From Clostridium sp. MCC353 (GTDB taxonomy: Bacteria > Bacillota > Clostridia > Lachnospirales > Lachnospiraceae): a stretch of DNA of 64,000 nucleotides. Within the stretch, counting starts at the first letter, position 1. Each line of letters starts with the position of its first letter. The notes beneath the pieces are model-generated. The model made no database searches, was not told the origin of the DNA, and saw only the letters and a list, made by a program, of their open reading frames with translations. The position numbers were made by a program, and so were the translations under genes. The stretch is from NCBI RefSeq assembly GCF_018785315.1, contig NZ_WQPN01000006.1:86725-150724 (forward strand), in the 5' to 3' direction. Of the stretch, positions 1-9,383 are shown in pieces.

Positions 1-2037
1 GATAATCCGCTCCGCCTGACTGCCGTTTCCGCCTGACTGGGCATTTGCACCGTTTCCTCCGGATTTGGAGCCATTTTCATCCGCTCCGCCGTCATCGGTA
101 TAATTGCCCAAACGCCCCGGGGTGGCAAAATGAAACTTTCCGATCATAAAATAGGCGATTCCATAACCCACGGCAAAAAACACCAGCACACAGATCACAA
201 AGTTTATAATATCCCCGGTCAGCCCCGCTTTCACCGACATAGGAATCCTGGTTAAAAACTCCAGGTTACCGAAGGAATGCAGCCTCAGATCGATGATTCC
301 AGACAATGCAAACGCACATCCCTGCAAAACCGCATAGACCAGATACAGCGGCAGCGCGCAGAACATGAACATGAATTCCAGCGGCTCCGTCACGCCTGTC
401 AAAAATACCGCCAGCACCGTTGAAATGAACATGGAACGGTAATTATGCCTCTTATCAGCATCCACTCTCCGGTACATAGCCAGAGCGATTCCCAGAAGCA
501 GCCCGGTAGCTCCGATCATCTGGCCCACTTTAAATCTGGCCGGAGTGATGGTGGTGAGCAGCTGCTGGTATCCCGCCATATCGCCCGCGTCTTTCAAGTT
601 AATCAAATCCGTAGCCCATGCCAGCCACAGCGGGTCCTGTCCGAACACCTGTGATCCCGCGTTCACCCCGCTTAAAACCGTATAAGTTCCGCCGAAAGAC
701 GTATAGTTCATGGGTATGGTCAGCATATGATGAAGGCCGAATGGAAGCAGAAGCCGTTCCAGGGTTCCGTAGATAAATGGAGCCATAACCGGGGAGGTAT
801 CGGATGAGTTGGCAATCCAAACGCCGAAATCATTGATCCCCGTCTGAACCATAGGCCATACAACCGCCAGCACAAAGGAAATGATTACGGACCAGAGAAT
901 CACCACCATGGGAACAAACCGTTTACCATTGAAAAAAGCCAGCGCATCGGGAAGTTTTCTGTAATTATAGTATTTATTATAAATAACACCGCCTGCAAAA
1001 CCAGCGATAATCCCCACAAATACACCCATATTTAACGCCGGAGCGCCGAGAACCGAAGTGAAATAACCGTTTACCAGTATTTCCTGTCCAAACAGCGTAT
1101 GGGTCACCGCCTGGGGATTGGTAATATCCGCACTGCTCACCCCGAAAATCGCGCCCGTAATCACATTGATTAAAATAAACGCGATCACCGCCGCAAAGGC
1201 ACCGCCAGCCTTTTCCTTGGCCCAGGAACCGCCGATTGCCACAGCAAACAGAATGTGCAGGTTGTTGATGATGGCCCAGCCGATATTTTCCATGGTGCTG
1301 CCAATGGTAAGCACCAGGTTCAAATCCCCACCGGACATCTGCACCAGTTTTCCCACGCTTATCATGAGACCGGCCGCAGGCATTACTGCAATTACCGTCA
1401 TCAGGACTTTGCCCAATTTTTGAAGGAAATCGAAGTTGATGATGGATTTTTTCTTCGCAGGCTTAATGTCTTTATCCGCTAACTCATTCTCGCCCGTTTT
1501 CTTATCCGCACCGGCTTTCTCATCCGCACCGGCTTTCTTATCCGCCTCCATAATGGAAATCACCGGATCTTTCCCGGCCTTCACCTCACCGGTTCTGCTC
1601 TCCATGGTCCGGTTTTCAAGTCCGCCGCAGATGATGACCGGGGTTATGGGATTCACCTGCTTTTCCAGCAGGCCTTTTAAATCCGCCTCAGCAATCAAGT
1701 CTCCGGCCTTCACCTTGTCGCCCACTTTTACATGGCAGGTGAAAAACTCCCCTTTTAAAGAAACCGTCTCCAACCCAAAATGAACCAATACTTCAATTCC
1801 GTCCTCAGTGCGGAATCCATAGGCATGTAGTGTTTCCGCAACCGAAACCACTTCCCCGTCCACCGGGCTGACCAGTTTTCCGTCCTCAGGAATAACCGCA
1901 ATCCCGTCTCCTATGATCTTCTGCGAAAACACCGGGTCCGGTACTTCTTCCATGGGAACCGCTTTTCCCGTCAACGGTGACAAAATATTGGTTAATGAAA
2001 TTCCGGTTCCATTCACCCCATAGTTTTTCTCTTTCAT
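1..2037 (-). CDS. PTS glucose-family permease, EIIA-EIIC(-EIIB), 3' end cut by window edge
   Basis: The reading frame stays open from an ATG at 2037 to the window edge (679 codons seen). Residues 1-165 are an EIIA-Glc-type domain with its two paired histidines, H71 (HAYGF) and the phospho-acceptor H86 in LVHFG. A Lys/Ala/Gly/Asp-rich linker (about 166-195) leads into a hydrophobic EIIC domain from about residue 200, which contains the family motif GVTEPLEFMF. A second Gly/Ser/Asn-rich linker is cut by the edge; EIIB would be expected beyond it, giving the less usual order A-C-B. The protein should import and phosphorylate a glucose-type sugar or glucoside at the membrane. A LacI protein diverges from it, and an operator lies on its promoter. 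The exact sugar cannot be told. Confidence 0.93.
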   Translation of the reverse strand, partial: MKEKNYGVNGTGISLTNILSPLTGKAVPMEEVPDPVFSQKIIGDGIAVIPEDGKLVSPVDGEVVSVAETLHAYGFRTEDGIEVLVHFGLETVSLKGEFFTCHVKVGDKVKAGDLIAEADLKGLLEKQVNPITPVIICGGLENRTMESRTGEVKAGKDPVISIMEADKKAGADEKAGADKKTGENELADKDIKPAKKKSIINFDFLQKLGKVLMTVIAVMPAAGLMISVGKLVQMSGGDLNLVLTIGSTMENIGWAIINNLHILFAVAIGGSWAKEKAGGAFAAVIAFILINVITGAIFGVSSADITNPQAVTHTLFGQEILVNGYFTSVLGAPALNMGVFVGIIAGFAGGVIYNKYYNYRKLPDALAFFNGKRFVPMVVILWSVIISFVLAVVWPMVQTGINDFGVWIANSSDTSPVMAPFIYGTLERLLLPFGLHHMLTIPMNYTSFGGTYTVLSGVNAGSQVFGQDPLWLAWATDLINLKDAGDMAGYQQLLTTITPARFKVGQMIGATGLLLGIALAMYRRVDADKRHNYRSMFISTVLAVFLTGVTEPLEFMFMFCALPLYLVYAVLQGCAFALSGIIDLRLHSFGNLEFLTRIPMSVKAGLTGDIINFVICVLVFFAVGYGIAYFMIGKFHFATPGRLGNYTDDGGADENGSKSGGNGANAQSGGNGSQAERII

Positions 2038-2098
2038 CTTTTTCCTCTCCATCCTAATTCTCTGAAAATGTCTCTGAAAACATCGTTGCATTAGTTTG

Positions 2099-2144
2099 TG
2101 CAACCGCTTGCATTAAATATAAAATAGTTGCACTGTGATTTCAA
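2099..2144 (-). promoter_or_regulatory. PTS promoter with LacI-family operator
   Basis: Read on the minus strand, TTGAAA (2144-2139) and TATATT (2121-2116) are separated by 17 bp. Immediately downstream, over the expected start point, lies the inverted repeat TGCAACCGCTTGCA (2099-2112). It resembles the MalR/CcpA-type operator (TGCAA-NCGN-TTGCA). The divergent LacI protein at 2378 is the obvious ligand. Binding there would block initiation of the PTS gene. Confidence 0.7.
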
Positions 2145-2258
2145 CTGTTATTTTTGATTTTTATCGTTTTCTACGTTTTACACAAATTATGCGTCCTGTT
2201 TTTGTGCAATTTTAAATGCAATTCCGCATTATTTTTGCGCATTTCAATGCAAATCCAT

Positions 2259-2287
2259 TTGACAAAGTTTGCATAAAAATATAAAAT
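2259..2287 (+). promoter_or_regulatory. Promoter of the LacI regulator gene
   Basis: TTGACA at 2259-2264 is followed 17 bp later by TAAAAT (2282-2287, inside TATAAAAT). Transcription from here would give a leader of about 85 nt before the ATG at 2378. The AT-rich flank holds several TGCAA/TTGCA half-sites, but I see no full operator. Confidence 0.6.
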
Positions 2288-2377
2288 AAAAAGAAATGGC
2301 GGGCGTTGGGTAAAATGCCCGGTCACGGATACACAATCCACTTACTATCAATAAGGAAATCATATAAGGAGATTACC

Positions 2378-3415
2378 ATGCCTGTTACAATTAAAGATGT
2401 TGCCGCCCTTGCGGGCGTTTCCCCCTCTACCGTATCACGAACATGTAAAGATCACCCTTCCATCAGCAAACAGACAAAAGAAAAAGTCCGTTCAGCCATG
2501 GCAAAACTGGGTTATGAGCCTAATTTCCAGGCCAGCAGTTTAGCGACGCAGAACTCCCGCACCATCGGAATCATCCTGCCTCCCTCGGAAAAAGAGGCCT
2601 ATCAGAATGCATTTTATCTGGAAGTGCTCCGGGGGATCAGCCAGTTCTGCAATCAGAAACAATATATCAATACGATCATTACAGGGCAGAATGAGGAAGA
2701 GATTTTACAGGCCATTAAAACCATGTCGAAAACCGGCCTGGCTGAAGGATATATCGTGTTATACTCCAAGGAACAGGACCCTGTTCTGGATTACCTCTAT
2801 GAAGAAGGGCTCTTATACGTATTGATCGGCAAAGCCTACCGCAATGTAAACCAAACCATCTATGTGGACAATGACAACGTGCTGGCAGGGCGGGAGGCCG
2901 CCGCTTATCTTCTCGGCCTGGGACATAAAAAAATCGCCTATCTGTCCGGGGATCACTCCCTTTTGTTTAACAGCGACAGAAAGGCCGGTTATATTCTGGC
3001 GCTGACGGAAAAACAGATTCCATTTCTCCCGGATTTCTGCGTCGAGGTGCCGGAAGTTCCGGAAGCGCAGAACCAGACTTTGAACGAGCTGCTGACCCGG
3101 AAAGACCGGCCAACCGCGGTTTTAGTCAGTGACGATATTCTGGCAATGGCCCTGGAAAAAGTATGCATCCGGCTGGGCCTGGCTATACCGGAAGATTTGT
3201 CCATCATTTCCTTTAACAATTCCCTGTTCGCACGGCTCTCTTCACCGCCGCTGACTTCCATGGATATTAATTCCTGCCAGTTGGGAATTGAGGCGGCTTC
3301 GCAGATGATCAGCCATATTGAAAACCCGGATTTGATGGCAACTAAGATTATCGTGCCCCATCATATGGTGGAACGGGAGAGCTGCGCAAAAAACCTTTCC
3401 CGGGGTGATTTTTAA
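2378..3415 (+). CDS. LacI-family transcriptional regulator
   Basis: This 345-residue protein begins with the LacI helix-turn-helix (TIKDVAALAGVSPSTVSR) and continues with a periplasmic-binding-protein-like effector domain (GIILPPSEKEAY, GREAAAYLLGLGHKKIAYLSGD). The ATG at 2378 is chosen because AAGGAG lies six bases upstream and the helix-turn-helix starts right after it; an upstream in-frame ATG at 2306 has no such site and would add 24 unrelated residues. It diverges from the PTS permease and very probably represses it through the operator at 2099-2112, with release by the imported sugar or its phosphate. Confidence 0.92.
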   Translation: MPVTIKDVAALAGVSPSTVSRTCKDHPSISKQTKEKVRSAMAKLGYEPNFQASSLATQNSRTIGIILPPSEKEAYQNAFYLEVLRGISQFCNQKQYINTIITGQNEEEILQAIKTMSKTGLAEGYIVLYSKEQDPVLDYLYEEGLLYVLIGKAYRNVNQTIYVDNDNVLAGREAAAYLLGLGHKKIAYLSGDHSLLFNSDRKAGYILALTEKQIPFLPDFCVEVPEVPEAQNQTLNELLTRKDRPTAVLVSDDILAMALEKVCIRLGLAIPEDLSIISFNNSLFARLSSPPLTSMDINSCQLGIEAASQMISHIENPDLMATKIIVPHHMVERESCAKNLSRGDF

Positions 3416-3467
3416 TGATGAACAACAGGTTACGGGGTGGATACGGGACTTTGCAGGGGAGGCAGAT

Positions 3468-3953
3468 ATGAGTTTAACATTTGAAAAAATAAGCACATTT
3501 GACAAAGGAATCTTACACAGGCAATTGGTTGAGGGATATTCCTTTGATAACCGATGGAGAGCGCTTTTTGAAAAGGACTGGATTGAATACGATGACTTTT
3601 TCTTTGACAACTTATCCATCGCGGATAAATGCGGATTTGTTACGGTATTGGACGGCCTGCCGATTGGACATATTTCATGGGATCCGAGAAATGCACCCGG
3701 ATATACAGCCGTCGGCCACAACTGCATAATACCCGAATATAAGGGAATGGGATATGGAAAAAAACAGCTTCAGGAGGCGGTCGGCAGAATCCGGCAGTAT
3801 GATGGGCTCAAAAAGATAATTGTTACTACCAACAGCGCTTTAACCGCCCCGTATAATTATGAAAGTGTCGGTTTTAAGCTTTGCCAAAGAAGAAAAAATC
3901 AAACGGAATCTTCATTTTCAGGCGATTTTCTCGATTACGAAATGATTTTATAA
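3468..3953 (+). CDS. GNAT-family N-acetyltransferase
   Basis: A 161-residue protein with a GNAT core: the acetyl-CoA loop appears as EYKGMGYGKKQLQEA, followed by the terminal strand with YESVGFKL. The start at 3468 is chosen for the GGGGAGG site just upstream; an upstream frame overlapping the regulator's stop lacks one. It lies 52 bp after the LacI gene on the same strand and may be cotranscribed. The acceptor substrate cannot be read from the sequence. Confidence 0.85.
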   Translation: MSLTFEKISTFDKGILHRQLVEGYSFDNRWRALFEKDWIEYDDFFFDNLSIADKCGFVTVLDGLPIGHISWDPRNAPGYTAVGHNCIIPEYKGMGYGKKQLQEAVGRIRQYDGLKKIIVTTNSALTAPYNYESVGFKLCQRRKNQTESSFSGDFLDYEMIL

Positions 3954-4034
3954 CAGATACCCGGTTATTGGTGAGCGCATAGGCTTCATCAATCAAAGTT
4001 GTTTATTAAACAGAATGGTACAGGAGGAATAAGA

Positions 4035-4430
4035 TTGAAACAAATATGGAATGAGATGTATCAAATGGCAAAAAGCGTGCAGAATGAAAGAAAAATATCG
4101 GATTATGTCGAAGCAGGCGGCGTTGCCGCAGCCATATTATCTTCTTCCGGGAAAATTTATACCGGCGTCTGCGTAGACACCTGTTCTGCCTTAGGAATCT
4201 GCGCGGAAAGAAACGCCATTTTTAACATGATAACCAATGGAGAGCAGGAAATCACAAAAGTTCTTGCCGTCATGCCTGATGGAAAAACGGGCGCTCCATG
4301 CGGCGCCTGCCGGGAATTAATGGTTCAGCTCATGCCCGGGAGTTATCAGTCCATCGAAATACTTCTGGATTATGAGACAGAAAAAGTTATCACCCTTGGG
4401 GAACTCACTCCGGAATGGTGGATTTCATAA
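4035..4430 (+). CDS. Cytidine-deaminase-fold protein (zinc hydrolase)
   Basis: This protein of about 131 residues carries both halves of the deaminase zinc site: C57-A-E59 (in CAERNAIF) and P88-C89-G-A-C92. C57, C89 and C92 would bind zinc and E59 would shuttle the proton. A TTG start at 4035 is preferred because AGGAGG (4022-4027) lies seven bases upstream; an ATG at 3999 has no such site. The length fits cytidine or blasticidin-S-type deaminases, so pyrimidine salvage or drug inactivation are both possible. The flanking genes give no pathway. Confidence 0.82.
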   Translation: MKQIWNEMYQMAKSVQNERKISDYVEAGGVAAAILSSSGKIYTGVCVDTCSALGICAERNAIFNMITNGEQEITKVLAVMPDGKTGAPCGACRELMVQLMPGSYQSIEILLDYETEKVITLGELTPEWWIS

Positions 4431-4483
4431 CAGGGGATGGAACTTCTTTCCGTTTTGATCCTCCATGCCGGAGCCTTTTTTCC

Positions 4484-5695
4484 CTAATACTCATCACTCA
4501 GCAGAAAATCTGCAATGTGCATGGTCTTGATTCCTTCGTAATTACCACCTGCAAAAACATCTGTCCGCAATACATATTTGGGGTAGTTATCCCGAATATC
4601 CAGCAGTCTGCCATATTCTCGTTTTTCAGTTTCAGGAGAGCCAATCTCCTGAGACACTTGAATATAAAGTTTATTTTCCTGCTTTGAAGCAATGAAATCA
4701 ATCTCTGCATTGTCCAGCTTTCCTACAAAAACATCATATCCGCGCCGCCGTAATTCCAGATAAATGATATTTTCCAGCATAGCAGCCACGCTGTCCGGCG
4801 AATATCCTAATACGCTGTACCGAAGCGCGGGATCGGCAAGGTAAAATTTTTCCTGCGTTTTCAGGATTTCTTTACCCTGCACGTCAAAACGAGTGCACCG
4901 ATAGAGGATATAGGCGCTTTCCAGTTTACTGAGATAGTTGTAAACCGTTTCATTATCAATGGAACGGTTTTCACTTTTCAGATACTTGCAAATAGAAGCG
5001 GCCGAAAATGTCCGCCCAATATTGTCAAAGACAAATTTCACAATACGTTCCAATTGATCCACTTTACGAATTTGATTGCGCCTCACAATATCAGTGAATA
5101 TCGTAGAATTATAAATATCTTTGACAATCGTGTAAACCTCATCAGGCGCATAATTTTGCAGATGAACCGCAGGAAACCCGCCAAGCCGCAGATAATTTGC
5201 AAGCTCTGTACGAGTATCCAGGACTTCCGTATATTCCTTCCGGAACATCATATACTCGGAAAAGGACAGCGGATAGATACAAAACGAAACATAGCGTCCG
5301 GTCAAATGGGTAGATATTTCAGATGACATCATCCGGGAATTTGAACCGGTCACATAAATGTCCACATCATAATCTGTCATAAGAGAGTTTACAACTTTTT
5401 CCCACGACCTTACCTCCTGAATCTCATCGAGGAAAAGATAGGTTTTTCCCCCCGGAAATAAATGCTGGGTCAAATGGCTAAACAAAGCTTTTGCCGTCTT
5501 GATATCTTCATATTCCAAAGAATCAAAACTATAGTGTAAAATCTGTTCTTCACAAATACCCCTTCTCTTTAGTTCACCTATCAGCATCTTCAATATAGTT
5601 GATTTTCCGCAGCGGCGTATTCCTGTCAGAATTTTCACAAACGGCGTATCCACAAAGGCCATAATTTTATTAACATAAGTTGGTCTGTAAATCAT
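4484..5695 (-). CDS. AAA ATPase with DUF4143 C-terminal domain
   Basis: A 403-residue protein with Walker A GIRRCGKST (residues 25-33), Walker B TYLFLDEIQEV, and a C-terminal DUF4143-like half ending in a nuclease-fold-like segment (NAEIDFIASKQENKLYIQVS). The ATG at 5695 follows AGGAGG by eight bases; a GTG at 5704 overlaps that site and is rejected as a start. These lone ATPases are widespread in gut anaerobes and archaea, and their role is unclear. The E/D/K residues of the tail resemble a PD-(D/E)XK core. It stands alone on the minus strand. Confidence 0.9.
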   Translation of the reverse strand: MIYRPTYVNKIMAFVDTPFVKILTGIRRCGKSTILKMLIGELKRRGICEEQILHYSFDSLEYEDIKTAKALFSHLTQHLFPGGKTYLFLDEIQEVRSWEKVVNSLMTDYDVDIYVTGSNSRMMSSEISTHLTGRYVSFCIYPLSFSEYMMFRKEYTEVLDTRTELANYLRLGGFPAVHLQNYAPDEVYTIVKDIYNSTIFTDIVRRNQIRKVDQLERIVKFVFDNIGRTFSAASICKYLKSENRSIDNETVYNYLSKLESAYILYRCTRFDVQGKEILKTQEKFYLADPALRYSVLGYSPDSVAAMLENIIYLELRRRGYDVFVGKLDNAEIDFIASKQENKLYIQVSQEIGSPETEKREYGRLLDIRDNYPKYVLRTDVFAGGNYEGIKTMHIADFLLSDEY

Positions 5696-5860
5696 AGATA
5701 CCACCTCCTATTTATAGTATTATACCGCATTTCGCGGAAAATACCAATAGTTTTTATGGTTATAACCGCAAAACTATGTTTAATAAACGAAAATGATCGG
5801 TCAACCTCTCTAGGCTGTGAGGCTGACCGACCTGATTCGCCGATAGGGCTGTAGATAACT

Positions 5861-5890
5861 GTAACAGTTCAGACCCGTCTGAACTGTTAC
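5861..5890. repeat. Short palindrome, GTAACAGTTCAG family, copy 1
   Basis: A perfect 14-bp inverted repeat (GTAACAGTTCAGAC and its complement) has a 2-bp centre. The same arm recurs at 9384-9427, where it is extended to 21 bp. A related end occurs at 19646-19778. A separate weaker inverted repeat lies at 5797-5831. With no T-tract beside it this is not a typical terminator. Confidence 0.7.
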
Positions 5891-5905
5891 GCATAGCTGC
5901 TTTTC

Positions 5906-6124
5906 CTAAGCAGTCCCAGACTTTCCCGCTTCAATATACAAATCTATATCTTCTACAATGTATTTTGCACCGGTCGTGTGTAAAGCTTCATAATAGGAAT
6001 AGATATATTCCCATACCCGGTATCGGGTGAAAAGTTCCGCTAACTGTTTTCCTGTCAAGCTTTTCTCATTTTTATAAATTTCAGTACAGTAAATCAAGAA
6101 CTTCCCTTCTTTGCTCATAGTCAT
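5906..6124 (-). CDS. DUF3791 domain protein
   Basis: A 72-residue, mostly helical protein with the DUF3791 pattern (SKEGKFLIYCTEIYKNEKSL, ELFTRYRVWEYI, ALHTTGAKYIVEDIDLYI). Its ATG lies inside the sequence ATGA that ends the upstream 38-codon frame, so the two are probably translationally coupled. DUF3791 genes are usually found next to DUF3990 genes and have been suspected to be parts of toxin-antitoxin-like pairs; no intact DUF3990 gene is visible here. Function unknown. Confidence 0.75.
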   Translation of the reverse strand: MTMSKEGKFLIYCTEIYKNEKSLTGKQLAELFTRYRVWEYIYSYYEALHTTGAKYIVEDIDLYIEAGKSGTA

Positions 6125-6237
6125 GCCTCCTCCGGAAGTTGGAAATCTCCCGTCTGTCTTTCTTCATCGAACATATGAAATAAAGTCCGTGGACTAAAAT
6201 GCCACAGCTTTGTATCCTCCTGTTCTAACAAATCCAT
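6121..6237 (-). CDS. Small hypothetical protein coupled to DUF3791 gene
   Basis: A 38-codon frame runs from ATG at 6237 to TGA at 6121-6123, overlapping the DUF3791 start by four bases (ATGA). The product is acidic and aromatic (KLWHFSPRTLFHMFDEE, ending PEEA). No strong ribosome binding site is seen, and a second minus frame through the same DNA also reads like protein (ETLYALRDLDIRDNVGYYGF) before a TAG. It may be the trimmed end of a longer gene. I do not recognise the family. Confidence 0.4.
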   Translation of the reverse strand: MDLLEQEDTKLWHFSPRTLFHMFDEERQTGDFQLPEEA

Positions 6238-6488
6238 AATACCCAACATTATCCCTAATATCAAGATCTCTCAACGCATATAATGTCTCAGCGTTCAGGA
6301 ATCGTTACGCCGCCCAAAAGGTGGAATATTTTGACATAAAAAAGGGCCCTGGAACAAGATTTTCTCTTTTTAGTTAGGATATCGTTAAGCATCATTTGAA
6401 ACTGTTTTCAAGCCTTTTTTCCTGTGCTACCATCGGTTTTGTAAAAGAAATTGCAACAGACAGTGTTATAAACAGGAGGGATTTATTC

Positions 6489-7517
6489 ATGAGGAGAAGG
6501 ATAACAAAAGCACTGGCCCTGGCATGCTGCGCTGCGCTCACATGCCTGTCGGTCAGCGGGTGTGCGAATACCCAGGAAAAAAGAACGATCCGGATTGGCC
6601 ATAACCAATCCACCAACCATCCGACCCATATCGCTCTCACCGCTTTTCAGGACTTTATCAATGAAAAACTGGGGGACAAATATGTGGTCGAAGTGTATCC
6701 AAGCGAGCTGTTAGGTTCCCAGACCGACATGGTTCAGTTAACCCAGACCGGAGCCATTGATTTCTGCGTCGCCAGCAACGCCATTTTGGAAACATTCAGT
6801 AAAAACTACGAGATTTTTAATCTGCCTTATCTGTTTGCAAGTCCGGAGGCCTATCACCACGTTATGGACGACCCGGAAGTGACAGGGCCGATCTTCGATT
6901 CCACCAAAAAAGCCGGATTTACGGCCGTTACCTGGCTGGATGCGGGCACCAGGAATTTTTATACCATCAACAAGCCCATTGAAACTCCGGCGGATTTAAA
7001 GGGGCTTAAAATCCGCGTCCAGCAGTCCCCCACCAATATTGAGATGATGAAACTGTTAGGCGGTTCCGCCACCCCCATGGGATTCGGAGATGTGTATACA
7101 GCGCTCCAGTCGGGAATTATCGACGGGGCGGAGAACAACGAAATGGCGCTGACCGACAACGGCCACGGTGATATCTGTAAATATTACTCTTACGACATGC
7201 ATCAGATGGTGCCTGACATTTTAATTGGCAACAACGCATTTATGGAGGGGTTATCCGATGAGGACCTGGCCATATTTGAAGAAGGCTTCCGCCTCATCAA
7301 CCAGGTAGAACGGGAAGAATGGGTGAAAGCTGTGGACAGCGCCAAAGAACGGGCCGCAAACGATCAGAACGTGAATTTCGTCTACCCGGATCAGAAACCA
7401 TTTGTGGATGCCTGTAAGCCGCTCCACGCCACGGTGCTTGGAAACAATCCGGGGCTGCAGCCAATCTACGATGCAATCCAGAAATATAACGCAGAATATC
7501 CTGCTGAAGCGGAATAG
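6489..7517 (+). CDS. dctP: TRAP transporter substrate-binding lipoprotein DctP
   Basis: A 342-residue extracytoplasmic solute receptor. Residues 1-24 are a lipoprotein signal ending in the lipobox SVSGC (Cys25). The DctP fold is clear from NLPYLF, the LKGLKIRVQ segment and GIIDGAENN. R176 matches the conserved arginine that clamps the substrate carboxylate in this family, so an organic acid is likely. The ATG at 6489 follows AGGAGGG; the frame is open 31 codons further up without a good site. It is the first gene of dctPQM. TTGACA at 6331-6336 is a possible -35 with only a weak -10. Confidence 0.95.
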   Translation: MRRRITKALALACCAALTCLSVSGCANTQEKRTIRIGHNQSTNHPTHIALTAFQDFINEKLGDKYVVEVYPSELLGSQTDMVQLTQTGAIDFCVASNAILETFSKNYEIFNLPYLFASPEAYHHVMDDPEVTGPIFDSTKKAGFTAVTWLDAGTRNFYTINKPIETPADLKGLKIRVQQSPTNIEMMKLLGGSATPMGFGDVYTALQSGIIDGAENNEMALTDNGHGDICKYYSYDMHQMVPDILIGNNAFMEGLSDEDLAIFEEGFRLINQVEREEWVKAVDSAKERAANDQNVNFVYPDQKPFVDACKPLHATVLGNNPGLQPIYDAIQKYNAEYPAEAE

Positions 7518-7528
7518 GGGGAAAGGAA

Positions 7529-8059
7529 ATGAAGCAGTTAAGAAAAACATTAACTCATATATTAAACGGTCTTGCCGGAATCAGTTTCTTAGCCATGGTC
7601 ATTCTGACCTGCTGGCAGGTGCTCACCAGATACGTACTGCAGAATCCATCGTCCTGGTCCGAAGAACTGGTTTCCTACTTATTTGCATGGATGTCCCTGC
7701 TGGGGGCCAGCCTGATCACCAGTGAACGGGGCCATATGAACATACCTGTTGTAGTGGAAAAAATGCCTGAAAATCTGAAAAAAGGATTCTCCATTTTCGC
7801 AGAACTGGTTGCATTTGTATTTTCCGCAGTCATCCTCCTGTATGGAGGCGTTCAGATTACCAGTCTGGCTATGGGACAAATGACCTCTTCCTTAGGCGTA
7901 GCGATCGGCGTTTTCTACATCGTACTCCCTCTCAGCGGTATTTTGAACATGGTCTATACAGCCATGAATATCTATGACATCGTAAAAGGAAATATACCTG
8001 TATTACCAACCAGCGAAGAAGACGCCCTGGTGGAGAACCTTGAAAAGGAGGAAGCATAA
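7529..8059 (+). CDS. dctQ: TRAP transporter small membrane subunit DctQ
   Basis: A 176-residue protein with four hydrophobic segments, the usual DctQ architecture, and the family signature W-SEELVSYLFAWMSLLGAS. It starts 11 bp after dctP with GGGGGAAAGG just before its ATG. It pairs with DctM to form the membrane complex and helps dock the receptor. The acidic tail (SEEDALVENLEKEEA) is cytoplasmic or unstructured. Confidence 0.94.
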   Translation: MKQLRKTLTHILNGLAGISFLAMVILTCWQVLTRYVLQNPSSWSEELVSYLFAWMSLLGASLITSERGHMNIPVVVEKMPENLKKGFSIFAELVAFVFSAVILLYGGVQITSLAMGQMTSSLGVAIGVFYIVLPLSGILNMVYTAMNIYDIVKGNIPVLPTSEEDALVENLEKEEA

Positions 8060-8062
8060 ATT

Positions 8063-9367
8063 ATGGCAATGCAGTCATTAGCAATCATCATTCTCGTTCT
8101 TGCAGTGTTCCTGATCGCCGGAGTCCCCATCTCCTATGCAATCGGCATCTCTGCCCTGGCCGCCATTCTCCAGATGGTGACCCTGGATGTATCCGTATTA
8201 ACCGCAGCCCAAAGGACTTTTGTGGGCATGAGCAAATTCAGCCTGACAGCGATCCCATTCTTCGTCCTTGCAGGAAACCTGATGAACCAGGGCGGAATTG
8301 CCAAACGGCTGGTGGATTTCGTGCTGGCCATCCTTGGCAAACTCCCCGGAGCCCTTTTGGTGACAAATGTAGGCGCCAACGCCTTATTCGGCGCGATTTC
8401 CGGTTCTGCTTCCGCAGCGGCGGCCGCAGTGGGCAGCATGGTGCAGGAAGGGGAAGACAAACAGGGTTACGAACGGGCCGTCTGCGCTGCCACCAACGGA
8501 GCTTCCGCCCCATCCGGCCTTCTGATCCCTCCGTCCAATGCCCTCATCACCTATTCCCTGGTTTCCGGCGGCACATCGGTAGCCGCCCTGTTCCTGGCAG
8601 GTTATATCCCCGGCATCTTATGGGCAATCTGCTGTGTTGTGGTGGCCGTCATCATTGCCCGGAAAAAAGGCTACAAAGGAACACCTGGAAAATTTGACTG
8701 GAAAACCCTGGGAACCGCCACATTGAAGGCGATTCCGGCCCTGTCCTTGATTGTTGTGGTAATCGGCGGCATCATCGCAGGCGTATTTACCGCTACGGAA
8801 GGTTCTGCAATTGCCGTCGTATATGCGCTGGTCCTTGGCATCTGCTACCGGAATATCACCCTCAAGAGCTTCTGGAAAATCCTGGTGGACAGCGCCAAGA
8901 TGAGCGGCATGATCGTATTTTTGATCGGCGTATCCAATATCCTGGGCTGGGTCATGGCATTTACCCAGATCCCCCAGGCCATCTCAGCCGGACTTTTAGG
9001 GCTCACAAACAGCCCGGTGATCATCCTGCTGATTATGAACGTAATCCTGCTGATCGCAGGCACATTTATGGACGTAACCCCGGCAATCCTGATCTTCACC
9101 CCATTGTTTTTACCGATTGTAAAGACCTTCGGAATGCACCCGGTCCATTTCGGCCTGATCCTGGTATACAACCTCTGCATCGGCAACATCACTCCGCCTG
9201 TGGGGAATACCCTGTTTGTGGCGATTAAAGTCGGAAAGACAACGCTGGCTAAGGTGATGCCTTATATGCTGATGTTCTATGTATCCATTTTAGTTGGTTT
9301 GATTTTGGTAACTTATATTCCGGCGGTCAGCATGGCGCTGCCAACCATGGCTGGGCTGATTAAATAA
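8063..9367 (+). CDS. dctM: TRAP transporter large permease DctM
   Basis: A 434-residue polytopic protein of normal DctM length. It shows the conserved SKFSLTAIPFFVLAGNLMNQGG, GALFGAISGSASAAAAAVGS-type and GLLIPPSNALITYSLVSG segments and PVGNTLFVA near the end. It carries out sodium-driven uptake of the DctP-bound acid. It lies 3 bp after dctQ, so the three are one operon. No regulator or catabolic gene lies beside them to name the substrate. Confidence 0.95.
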   Translation: MAMQSLAIIILVLAVFLIAGVPISYAIGISALAAILQMVTLDVSVLTAAQRTFVGMSKFSLTAIPFFVLAGNLMNQGGIAKRLVDFVLAILGKLPGALLVTNVGANALFGAISGSASAAAAAVGSMVQEGEDKQGYERAVCAATNGASAPSGLLIPPSNALITYSLVSGGTSVAALFLAGYIPGILWAICCVVVAVIIARKKGYKGTPGKFDWKTLGTATLKAIPALSLIVVVIGGIIAGVFTATEGSAIAVVYALVLGICYRNITLKSFWKILVDSAKMSGMIVFLIGVSNILGWVMAFTQIPQAISAGLLGLTNSPVIILLIMNVILLIAGTFMDVTPAILIFTPLFLPIVKTFGMHPVHFGLILVYNLCIGNITPPVGNTLFVAIKVGKTTLAKVMPYMLMFYVSILVGLILVTYIPAVSMALPTMAGLIK

Positions 9368-9383
9368 GGGATTCTGGCAGTGT

